A model generated the notes under the pieces. The model did no database searches. It worked only from the letters and a program-made list of their open reading frames with translations, and was not told the origin of the DNA. This document shows positions 44,067 through 51,423 of a DNA stretch of 64,000 bases, one piece after another; positions within the stretch are counted from its first letter, which is position 1, and each line of letters starts with the position of its first letter. Origin of the DNA: Chryseobacterium sp. c4a. GTDB taxonomy: Bacteria > Bacteroidota > Bacteroidia > Flavobacteriales > Weeksellaceae. The translations under genes were made by a program, and so were the position numbers. The stretch spans positions 124,001 through 188,000 of the forward strand of contig NZ_WXVU01000001.1 of NCBI RefSeq assembly GCF_009900745.1. The letters are read 5' to 3'.

Positions 44067-44651
44067 ATGACAAAAGACCAAAAAGTTGTAGCGATACAAG
44101 AGATCAAAGACTTGCTTCAGGATGCAAAAGTAGTATACGTAGCAGATCTAGACGGTTTGAACGCTGGTAAATCTTCAGATTTCAGAAGACAAGCTTTCAA
44201 GCAAAATATCAAAGTGAAAGTTGTTAAAAATACACTTTTACAAAAAGCAATGGAACAAATCGAAGGAGTAGATTACTCTGAAATGTTCCCATCTTTCAAA
44301 GGAAATACAGCATTAATGATCGCTGATACAGCTAATGCTCCTGCGAAACTTATCCAAGGATTCAGAAAGAAAGAAGAAAAGCCAGCTTTAAAGTCTGCTT
44401 TTGTTCAAGAAACTTTCTATATTGGTGACAACAACCTAGATATGTTGGCTAACATCAAGTCTAGAGAAGAAATGATCGGTGAAATCATCGGATTACTTCA
44501 GTCTCCAATCCAAAGAGTTGTTTCTGCTCTTCAAAACAAACCTGAAACTGTAGAAGCTAAAGCTGAAGAAGCTGCTCCTGTAGTTGAAGAAACTCCTGCT
44601 GAAGCTCCAGAAGCTGCTGCAGAAAGCACTGAAGAAACAAGTGCTGAATAA
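44067..44651 (+). CDS. rplJ: 50S ribosomal protein L10 with acidic C-terminal extension
   Basis: Anchors L7/L12 dimers to the ribosome. The N-terminal RNA-binding domain (VVYVADLDGLNAG, VVKNTLLQKAM) and the central helix are normal. At 194 residues it is longer than most L10 proteins. The last 30 or so residues are Ala/Glu-rich (KAEEAAPVVEETPAEAPEAA region, 161-194), probably disordered. The extension follows the helix that binds L7/L12. Confidence 0.96.
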   Translation: MTKDQKVVAIQEIKDLLQDAKVVYVADLDGLNAGKSSDFRRQAFKQNIKVKVVKNTLLQKAMEQIEGVDYSEMFPSFKGNTALMIADTANAPAKLIQGFRKKEEKPALKSAFVQETFYIGDNNLDMLANIKSREEMIGEIIGLLQSPIQRVVSALQNKPETVEAKAEEAAPVVEETPAEAPEAAAESTEETSAE

Positions 44652-44697
44652 TTATACTCAAAAAATTAAATAAATAATCAACAAAAACATTACAACA

Positions 44698-45066
44698 ATG
44701 TCAGATTTAAAAAATTTAGCTGAAACGCTAGTAAACCTAACTGTAAAAGACGTAAACGAATTAGCTGCTATCCTTAAGGATGAGTACGGAATTGAGCCAG
44801 CTGCTGCTGCTGTAGTAGTTGCTGCAGGTGGTGCAGGTGAAGCTGCTGAAGAAAAGACTGAATTCGACGTAATTCTTAAGTCTGCAGGTGCTTCTAAATT
44901 AGCTATCGTTAAATTAGTAAAAGATTTAACTGGTGCTGGTCTTAAAGAAGCTAAAGATATCGTAGACGGAGCTCCTTCTGCAATCAAAGAAGGTGTATCT
45001 AAAGACGAAGCTGAAGCTCTTAAGAAGCAATTAGAAGAAGCTGGTGCTGAAGTAGAATTGAAATAA
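44698..45066 (+). CDS. rplL: 50S ribosomal protein L7/L12
   Basis: Flexible stalk protein that recruits translation GTPases. The 122-residue protein has the N-terminal dimer domain, an Ala/Gly-rich hinge ([18 protein letters not shown]) and the conserved C-terminal domain ([25 protein letters not shown] split by its helices). A strong terminator follows, and rpoB is 6.4 kb away rather than adjacent. Confidence 0.98.
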   Translation: MSDLKNLAETLVNLTVKDVNELAAILKDEYGIEPAAAAVVVAAGGAGEAAEEKTEFDVILKSAGASKLAIVKLVKDLTGAGLKEAKDIVDGAPSAIKEGVSKDEAEALKKQLEEAGAEVELK

Positions 45067-45090
45067 TTTCAATTTTATTATAAATATAAG

Positions 45091-45119
45091 AAGCCTGAGC
45101 ATTTGCTCAGGCTTTTTTT
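45091..45119 (+). terminator. Terminator of rplKAJL
   Basis: A 10-bp perfect stem AAGCCTGAGC / GCTCAGGCTT with ATTT loop, followed by five T residues. Confidence 0.9.
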
Positions 45120-45309
45120 GTTATGATCATGAAGAAATATATGCATTTTATTTATAAGTGTATTTGAATATTTTTACAACGTATAGTGTTATATTTTATT
45201 ATTAATATTTATTTGATAATAATTAACATAATATTTTATTTTAATTCATTGTATTGGATATTTTTAATGAATTTTTTTTATTAAAATGTTGTTTTGTTTG
45301 AAAAAGTAT

Positions 45310-45317
45310 TATATTTG
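45310..45317 (+). promoter_or_regulatory. -7 element of the orphan gene at 45339
   Basis: TATATTTG fits TAnnTTTG, 21 bases before the start codon. A TTG at 45289-45291 could act as -33 (18-base spacer). It supports the gene being real. Confidence 0.5.
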
Positions 45318-45338
45318 TACTAATAAAAAACACAACAA

Positions 45339-45836
45339 ATGGATAGAAATTACTTTCTTTCCTATGGTCAAATAGCGTTTCTTCTGCTACTCTCGGCTAT
45401 AGGAAAACTAAATGCAAGAATTATATCTGCTACAGAAAGCAAATTTGAATTGCTTCGCTATACAGATATAAAAGATACTGATTGCTACCCATACTTATCT
45501 TATTCTTTTTTGCAAGATACTGTGAGTTCTGCAGTATACGATTTTCGTCATCATATAGAAAATCATGGTGATTCTCAAGATACTGTTTTCGGAAATTCTT
45601 TACATGACAATTTTCCAATTGTCACTGACTACAATTTTTTCCTTCTGCCTATGAAAGATTTAAGGTCTGTTTTTCCTTTGAATAAATGGAGGGTATTACA
45701 TTCTGTAGGTCATATAGAAGTATTGAGTGTAATAAAACAGGTGAAAAGGTTTTCTATCAACTCAGCTAGACTGATTGATGGCTTCAAGTTTATCATTAAG
45801 ATTCCTGATAAGCTGATGATTGCTTCTATAAAATAA
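45339..45836 (+). CDS. Orphan protein with N-terminal hydrophobic segment
   Basis: A 165-residue protein that I do not recognise. A hydrophobic stretch at about 10-22 (QIAFLLLLSAIGK) could be a signal peptide or membrane anchor. The rest is rich in Asp, His, Phe and Tyr (FRHHIENHGDSQDTVFGN, SVGHIEVLSVIKQV). There is no T9SS domain. A good -7 element and its place at the head of a group of surface-protein genes make it plausible, but the unusual composition leaves some doubt that it is translated. Confidence 0.5.
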   Translation: MDRNYFLSYGQIAFLLLLSAIGKLNARIISATESKFELLRYTDIKDTDCYPYLSYSFLQDTVSSAVYDFRHHIENHGDSQDTVFGNSLHDNFPIVTDYNFFLLPMKDLRSVFPLNKWRVLHSVGHIEVLSVIKQVKRFSINSARLIDGFKFIIKIPDKLMIASIK

Positions 45837-45953
45837 TATTTCTGATTTTTACGATCTCTGGTAGAATTTCATTTACATATTTAAATGAAATAGCCATCGG
45901 ATTGTCCTCTTCTAAAAATACAAACAAAAAAAAACAACAAATATCAACTAAGT

Positions 45954-47084
45954 ATGAAAAACAAATTATTCACACTAGCACTTTTATCTGTCGGATTTTC
46001 TTTTTCCGCACAGGTTGGGATTAATACGGGGCAACCCCAGGCTACTCTTGAGGTAGTGGGTTTTCCATCCGATGTTAATAAGCTTGATGGAGTTATCGCC
46101 CCAAAACTTACGGGAGTGCAGCTTAAAGCTAAGAATTATACAGCTGCTCAAACCGGAGCTATCGTATACGTTACAGTTGCTGAAACATCACCTACCGGAC
46201 AAACTGTGGATGTTATAACACCTGGTTACTATTATTTTGATGGAACAAAATGGGGGAATTTAAATGCAAATTGGCGCACAGTAGGGAACAGTGGTACAAC
46301 GCCCACTTCTTCAACGTTAGGAACAGATATTTCTAACGGCAATTATTTGGGAACAAGTGATGGACAGAATTTGGTATTGGCTACACAAAAAAATGTAAAG
46401 GGAATACTTGATGTAAATGGAACGCTTCAGGGTGGAAACTCTAATGATGTAACAGGGCCTTATGCAGCTTTTTCCTGGGGATCAAAAAATACAACCAATT
46501 CAACCTCTTCCAATATTGCGTTAGGAAGAAATAATACAGCAACAGCAGTCGCAGCTAATTTTCCAGCAGTAGCTATTGGGGCTAATAATGCGGCTACGAG
46601 CGGTGCAAAAATTATTGGAAATTCCAATACCGCATCAGGAGCTAATCAATTGGTATTCGGGAACTCTAATACAGTAACCGGTAATACAGGGCTTACAGTT
46701 GGAAATAGTAATACAAATAACGGCGGAATTGCTATAGGGGCAGGAAATACTGTCTCGATGAATAATATAGCAATAGGGTCAGCCGGTAATGCTTCAGGGG
46801 TGGAAGCTATGACAATAGGCTTTACGGCAACGGCAACAGCCGGACAAACAGTATATGCTAATGGCTCTCATATCTTTTTTAACAAAGGAAATGCTAGAGG
46901 TACGATCGTAGGAATTAACATGATCCCTACTGCAGCGGCGACTTCCGGAGCTGCTATGCAAATATTGGGAGTTGCCAGCCCTCCGGCTTCTTGTACATCA
47001 GCAGAAGAAGGTGCGATCCGTTACAATTCTACAGCAAAAGTACATGAAGGATGTAATGGAACAAACTGGAGAGCTTTCTATTAA
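45954..47084 (+). CDS. Secreted VGINT-type protein with YadA-head-like repeats
   Basis: A 376-residue exported protein. A signal peptide (about 1-19) is followed by VGINTGQPQATLEV. Residues about 187-290 form a run of 13- to 15-residue repeats with the pattern x-A-I-G-x-x-N-x-A-x-S-G (NIALGRNNTAT, VAIGANNAATSG, IIGNSNTASG, IAIGAGNTVS, IAIGSAGNASG). This is the left-handed beta-roll pattern of the YadA head in trimeric autotransporters. There is no YadA-type membrane anchor and no T9SS domain; the C terminus has two Cys (PASCTSAEEGAIRYNS, HEGCNGTNWRAF). A fibre or adhesin role is inferred. It is followed by a T9SS gene after 35 bases. Confidence 0.78.
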   Translation: MKNKLFTLALLSVGFSFSAQVGINTGQPQATLEVVGFPSDVNKLDGVIAPKLTGVQLKAKNYTAAQTGAIVYVTVAETSPTGQTVDVITPGYYYFDGTKWGNLNANWRTVGNSGTTPTSSTLGTDISNGNYLGTSDGQNLVLATQKNVKGILDVNGTLQGGNSNDVTGPYAAFSWGSKNTTNSTSSNIALGRNNTATAVAANFPAVAIGANNAATSGAKIIGNSNTASGANQLVFGNSNTVTGNTGLTVGNSNTNNGGIAIGAGNTVSMNNIAIGSAGNASGVEAMTIGFTATATAGQTVYANGSHIFFNKGNARGTIVGINMIPTAAATSGAAMQILGVASPPASCTSAEEGAIRYNSTAKVHEGCNGTNWRAFY

Positions 47085-47119
47085 TTGAAAAATAAACACA
47101 AACCTTATAAAATAAAAAA

Positions 47120-49720
47120 ATGACCAAAAAATTATTCGAGAAACTGACCGCAGTGCTCATGACATTGGTGATGTCAACAGTAGCATTTGCACAGCAGGGC
47201 TATGAGCCAATCCGTGGGATGGGTGTGGAAGCAAAACCTGTAAATAATTCAGGAATTTGCTTAGCATGTTATAACGGAAGCATGAATCCGGTGGTAGATG
47301 CCAACCTGGATAACAGCGTAAGTATGGGAAATTTCGCTTCTTTAATAAGTGGAAACGGAATCTCAGTAAAAAATAAAAATACATCTTATCCGGCAGGATA
47401 TATTACCGGATTTAATGTTGATCTTGGAACAAGCTTTATTACGATTGATCTTTTAAGCTCTTTAAGAATCAGTACATATAAAAATGGAGTTCTCCAGGAA
47501 AGCACTACAAGCAGTACACTTTTATCAGTGCCGGCATTCGGGGGAAGCAAGAACAGAATATTTTTACACTTTAAGACTTCTAAAGAGTTTGATGAAGTGA
47601 GATTGTATCAGACGAATGTTCTTTCCGTTTTCAGTGCTATGAATGTATACTACGCATTTGCATTTGATCCGGCGAAAGTGCCTGTGGATAATAATGGTAT
47701 TTGCGATGATATCATTGCGGGAAGCGGTGTAGATGGTAACGTATCAGGAAGCAGCAGTTTCTTAGCTCCGCTTTCTTACGTTCAAAACAAGGAAAATATC
47801 GGTGACGGAAATAAAAATTCTTTTGGAAAAATCATACTTCCGATTGGTTTATTAGGATCATATTCTGTAGGAGTTTTAGATAAAAACCAAGTATATCCTG
47901 CAGGAAACAGAACAGGGTTTGTTATTGAGCCTGATGATCAGGGAAAACTACTAAGCGCTGAATTCTTAAAAAATATTACTATTGAAACTTATTTATTCGG
48001 ACAACTTCAGGACTCTAGACAACTTTCAGATGGTGGAGGATTGATTAATATTAAAGTTCTTGGATATGGTTCAGGGAAACAAAAAGTAACTTTAACTACC
48101 ACTAAGCCTTTCAATGAAGTAAGATTAAAAATTACTCAGACGGTAGGATTCAACCTAGGTGCTCTTAAAGTATATTATGCTTTCGAAGAACCTATCTCTT
48201 GTGAATGTGATGATAAAATTCAGACCAGCGGTTCTGCGGTACCTGGAAATTTAGTAACAGGATCAAGCTGGACATCAGGGCCTGGATTCTTTGGTCTTAT
48301 TTTAGCTAAAATGACCAATCCGGAAGCTATTGTGGATAACAATCCATCCAATTATGCAATTGCAACAGTTCCGGCAGCATCTATTTTCAGTATTTTCTCA
48401 GCGTATGCAACAGTAAGCAGCAATAGTATGCTTCCTGCTAATACAATGGCTGGATTTACTGTAGAAAAAGCAGGGAATCTACTTGGAGTAAGTGTGCTTG
48501 AAAATATTACCGTGACCTTATATAACGGAAATACGGTTACAGATAACTTTACAAGTTCTGGAAGTCTTATCAGTGGAAATTTCTTTACCACAAACTCTAA
48601 TAAATTTTATGTAGGAGGAAAGGCTACAAAACCTTTTAACAGAATGAAAATTACCTTCAACAGCGGAACAGCCGTTCGTATTCCTCAAAATTATTATATC
48701 TATAATGCTTTTGCAAGTAAAGATGATGATAATGATGGAGTGCCAAACTGCTTCGACCGTTGCCCTAATGGTGATGATAATATAGATAATAACGGAAATG
48801 GTATTCCTGACTGTGCAGAAGGCTGTACAGCGGTGAATGATAAATCGCCTGTATTGGATACAGATGGTGATGGTATTGTTGATGCATGTGATCTGGATTC
48901 AGACAATGACGGTATTCCTGATGCGATTGAAGACTTTGATAAAAATGGGAAATTCCAGGATGATGATAAAGAAGGAGATCTTCTGTTGACTCCTATTTTG
49001 GGAGATTCAGTACCTAATTATCTTGATCTGGATTCGGATAACGATGGAATTTTAGATCTTTTTGAATCAGGTATTCCAACTTCTGTGATCAGTCAAATTG
49101 ATACAGACCGAAATGGAATCATTGATAGCAATGTTCCGGTAGGTAAAAATGGTATTGCAGATATTCTTGAAACTTCTCCTGATTCCGGAGTGATGAAATA
49201 CCCAATCAAAAATACAGATGGTGATGATAAACCGGACTTCCTGGATATTACTTCCAATGGTATTGATTTTGATCTGTATCAAATAGGAAAAGGGAACCTT
49301 GATACATTGGGAGGAGGATTCATCTCTACAATTAATGATAATGATAAAGACGGAATTCAAGCAGTGGTAGATACTGATCTTGTGAAGAGAGGAGCTCCAA
49401 ATTCCCCACTTTCTCCTTATGCTTCTTTATTGAAAAATGGGTTGGCAAGTTCAGCAAAAGCTTCAAAAGCTTCCGAAATAGCGGAGGCAGCTAATGATGT
49501 GAAGATTTATCCTAATCCTGTAAAAGCTGGAGAAAGCCTTATGATTACAGCAGGTGAAGAAGGATTTTATACGTTATTCTCTGCGGAAGGAAAAGTAGTG
49601 AAATCTGGGAAATTCTCAGCACGTACTGGTATTGATACCTCTGCATTGCCTACGGGAATTTATATCATTAACATAGAAACTAAATCAGTTGTAAAATCTT
49701 ACAAAGTTATTGTAAAATAA
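47120..49720 (+). CDS. Large T9SS-secreted protein with thrombospondin type 3-like calcium repeats
   Basis: An 866-residue surface or released protein. A signal peptide (about 1-25) leads into three related units of about 170 residues. Each opens with a Gly/Ser-rich turn (ASGSGVDGNVSGSSS-like) and closes in a Tyr-Tyr/Tyr-Ala-Phe strand (near 180, 350 and 530). Residues about 533-760 hold Asp-rich repeats (DDDNDGVPNCFDRCP, DTDGDGIVDACDLD, DSDNDGIPDAIED, DSDNDGILDLFES) that should bind calcium. The type A sorting domain is at about 793-866 (IYPNPVKAGESLMI). The overall build suggests an adhesin. Its sorting domain is very close to that of the next gene. Confidence 0.85.
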   Translation: MTKKLFEKLTAVLMTLVMSTVAFAQQGYEPIRGMGVEAKPVNNSGICLACYNGSMNPVVDANLDNSVSMGNFASLISGNGISVKNKNTSYPAGYITGFNVDLGTSFITIDLLSSLRISTYKNGVLQESTTSSTLLSVPAFGGSKNRIFLHFKTSKEFDEVRLYQTNVLSVFSAMNVYYAFAFDPAKVPVDNNGICDDIIAGSGVDGNVSGSSSFLAPLSYVQNKENIGDGNKNSFGKIILPIGLLGSYSVGVLDKNQVYPAGNRTGFVIEPDDQGKLLSAEFLKNITIETYLFGQLQDSRQLSDGGGLINIKVLGYGSGKQKVTLTTTKPFNEVRLKITQTVGFNLGALKVYYAFEEPISCECDDKIQTSGSAVPGNLVTGSSWTSGPGFFGLILAKMTNPEAIVDNNPSNYAIATVPAASIFSIFSAYATVSSNSMLPANTMAGFTVEKAGNLLGVSVLENITVTLYNGNTVTDNFTSSGSLISGNFFTTNSNKFYVGGKATKPFNRMKITFNSGTAVRIPQNYYIYNAFASKDDDNDGVPNCFDRCPNGDDNIDNNGNGIPDCAEGCTAVNDKSPVLDTDGDGIVDACDLDSDNDGIPDAIEDFDKNGKFQDDDKEGDLLLTPILGDSVPNYLDLDSDNDGILDLFESGIPTSVISQIDTDRNGIIDSNVPVGKNGIADILETSPDSGVMKYPIKNTDGDDKPDFLDITSNGIDFDLYQIGKGNLDTLGGGFISTINDNDKDGIQAVVDTDLVKRGAPNSPLSPYASLLKNGLASSAKASKASEIAEAANDVKIYPNPVKAGESLMITAGEEGFYTLFSAEGKVVKSGKFSARTGIDTSALPTGIYIINIETKSVVKSYKVIVK

Positions 49721-49774
49721 CAATAAAAATATCTTGTAAATCATTGTAAGATGATAGACAATATATAAATTTTG

Positions 49775-49802
49775 AGCCTGAGTTTTATACTCAGGCTTTT
49801 TT
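49775..49802 (+). terminator. Terminator of the VGINT/calcium-repeat gene pair
   Basis: AGCCTGAGT pairs with ACTCAGGCT over TTTAT, followed by a T run. Confidence 0.88.
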
Positions 49803-50091
49803 ATGATAAAAGCGAAACAAAAGTGTGTCTGTTTTTATAAATTTTTGATGATGAAGTAGATTTTTGCATCCATTAATGAAATTAAACATGAAATACTGCT
49901 CATAAAGAGAAGTCAATTAATAGGCTTAATCATCTTATTTGATTGAAAATAATTGGTATTTTAAACTTTTATGATTTGATTTTTTTATGGTTCTTATAAT
50001 TTAATTTAAATAGAGGGTATTTTGTGTTTTTTTATCAATGATTTGTTATTTTAGGTAAGGCTGAAAAGCTTTTAATTTAAAAACAACAAAT
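49803..50091. other. AT-rich intergenic region before the lectin gene
   Basis: No gene, repeat or clear promoter consensus is seen here; stops are frequent in all frames. Confidence 0.4.
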
Positions 50092-50973
50092 ATGAGACAA
50101 AGAAAATTATTGATCCTGTTTACGACGGGATTAGCCGCGTATTTTAATGCACAATGTGCTAATCCGGCAAATGTTACTTCCTATACTTATAATGGAAAAG
50201 TATATGAAGTTATAAAAGAACTGAAAAACTGGAGTGCAGCTTCGCTTTGTGCTGTACAAAGAGGTGGGTATTTGGTTGAGATTAATGATGCCAATGAGCA
50301 AAATGCTGTTTATAATTTTATTACTTCGTCAGGAATTTCGACAAGTTATGCTCCTGTAAATGATGGTGGTGGTACCTCTTATCTTTGGATAGGAGCCTCT
50401 GATAGAGTGACGGAGGGAAGATGGCTGTGGGATGGTAATAATGATGGGGCAGGTATTAATTTCTGGAATGGGCAAGGTGCTGCAGGGTCAGGAAATGGGA
50501 TGCCTGTTGCCAATCGTTATAATAATTGGGGAAGAGAGAATGGAACTGGGATGATTATGGAACCTGATAATTATCTTGATAATCAAAATGCAGCGGCAAT
50601 AGCATTAAGCGGTTGGCCTTCTGGTTCTAATTCATTAGGTATAGCGGGGCAGTGGAATGATTTGGATATGAATAATACGCTTTATTATATTGTGGAGAAA
50701 GATAATCAAGTTCTTGGAGTTCAGGATACTTCTCATGCCAATAATAAAAAATTGGAAATATATCCTAATCCGGTAAAATCGGGTGAAAATCTTATGATTA
50801 CTGCCAGTGAGGAAGGAGTTTATACTGTATTTTCAGAAGCAGGAAAAATAATGAAGACTGGCAAATTCTCCTCGCGCACGGGGATTGATACCTCTTCGTT
50901 GTCTTTGGGAGTTTATATGATTACTATAGAAACTAAATCAACAGTAAAATCTTATAAGCTTATTGTGAAATAG
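50092..50973 (+). CDS. T9SS-secreted C-type lectin domain protein
   Basis: A 293-residue exported protein. After a signal peptide (about 1-19) a C-type lectin-like domain covers about 30-205. It shows the WSAASLCAVQRGGYLVEI start, the YLWIGASD core, an MEPDNYLD motif in the place of the sugar-binding EPN motif and the final QWNDLDMNNTLYYIVE strand. EPD rather than EPN or QPD leaves the ligand open. A type A sorting domain (about 222-293) matches that of the preceding T9SS protein nearly residue for residue. It is probably a surface carbohydrate- or glycan-binding protein. Confidence 0.85.
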   Translation: MRQRKLLILFTTGLAAYFNAQCANPANVTSYTYNGKVYEVIKELKNWSAASLCAVQRGGYLVEINDANEQNAVYNFITSSGISTSYAPVNDGGGTSYLWIGASDRVTEGRWLWDGNNDGAGINFWNGQGAAGSGNGMPVANRYNNWGRENGTGMIMEPDNYLDNQNAAAIALSGWPSGSNSLGIAGQWNDLDMNNTLYYIVEKDNQVLGVQDTSHANNKKLEIYPNPVKSGENLMITASEEGVYTVFSEAGKIMKTGKFSSRTGIDTSSLSLGVYMITIETKSTVKSYKLIVK

Positions 50974-50998
50974 TTGTAAGAAAACCTATTATTAATGG

Positions 50999-51026
50999 AG
51001 GCTGCTCAGAAATGGACAGCCTTTTT
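50999..51026 (+). terminator. Terminator of the lectin gene
   Basis: AGGCTG pairs with CAGCCT (extended inward past a mismatch) and is followed by five T residues. Confidence 0.75.
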
Positions 51027-51058
51027 AAGTTTTAATGGCCTCAAAATGAGGAAGATTA

Positions 51059-51090
51059 TTTGTAATTGTGGATAACTTTTTGTATCTTTG
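51059..51090 (+). promoter_or_regulatory. rpoB promoter
   Basis: TTTG at 51059-51062 and TATCTTTG at 51083-51090 (20-base spacer) match the flavobacterial consensus. The start codon is more than 330 bases further, so rpoB has a long untranslated leader. Confidence 0.75.
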
Positions 51091-51423
51091 CCCCTCTTTT
51101 GGCGCGAAAAATTGTTTGTAAATTTATAAAATACTGAAAATCAACTCTTTCATTGTGTAATAGCATGGAAGGGATTTTGTGTTTATAGATATTACGGGTA
51201 ATACCGTCTCAAAAGTAAGAAAAATATTTTGCATTACGCTGTGAAAAGATATACCAGTGTTGCAGTTAGGAATCAGACTGTAAGAATCAAGAACAAAGAA
51301 TAAAGACTATTTCTGATAGCGCCAAATATCTCCATGTCTTTTCTCTTTTCTCTTTTCTCTTTTTTCACTTCCTGATATTTTTAAATGAATCAAAATATTT
51401 TTTAACCCTTTCTTAAAAGTTTT
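51091..51423 (+). promoter_or_regulatory. Long rpoB leader
   Basis: No ORF is supported in this leader. A pyrimidine repeat (three TCTTTTC copies plus TCTTTTTTC) covers 51337-51366, near the start codon. No known riboswitch or ribosomal-protein site was recognised. Confidence 0.45.
51337..51366 (+). repeat. Heptamer repeat TCTTTTC in the rpoB leader
   Basis: Three perfect TCTTTTC copies (51337-51357) are followed by TCTTTTTTC. The run lies about 60 bases before the rpoB start codon. Confidence 0.85.
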
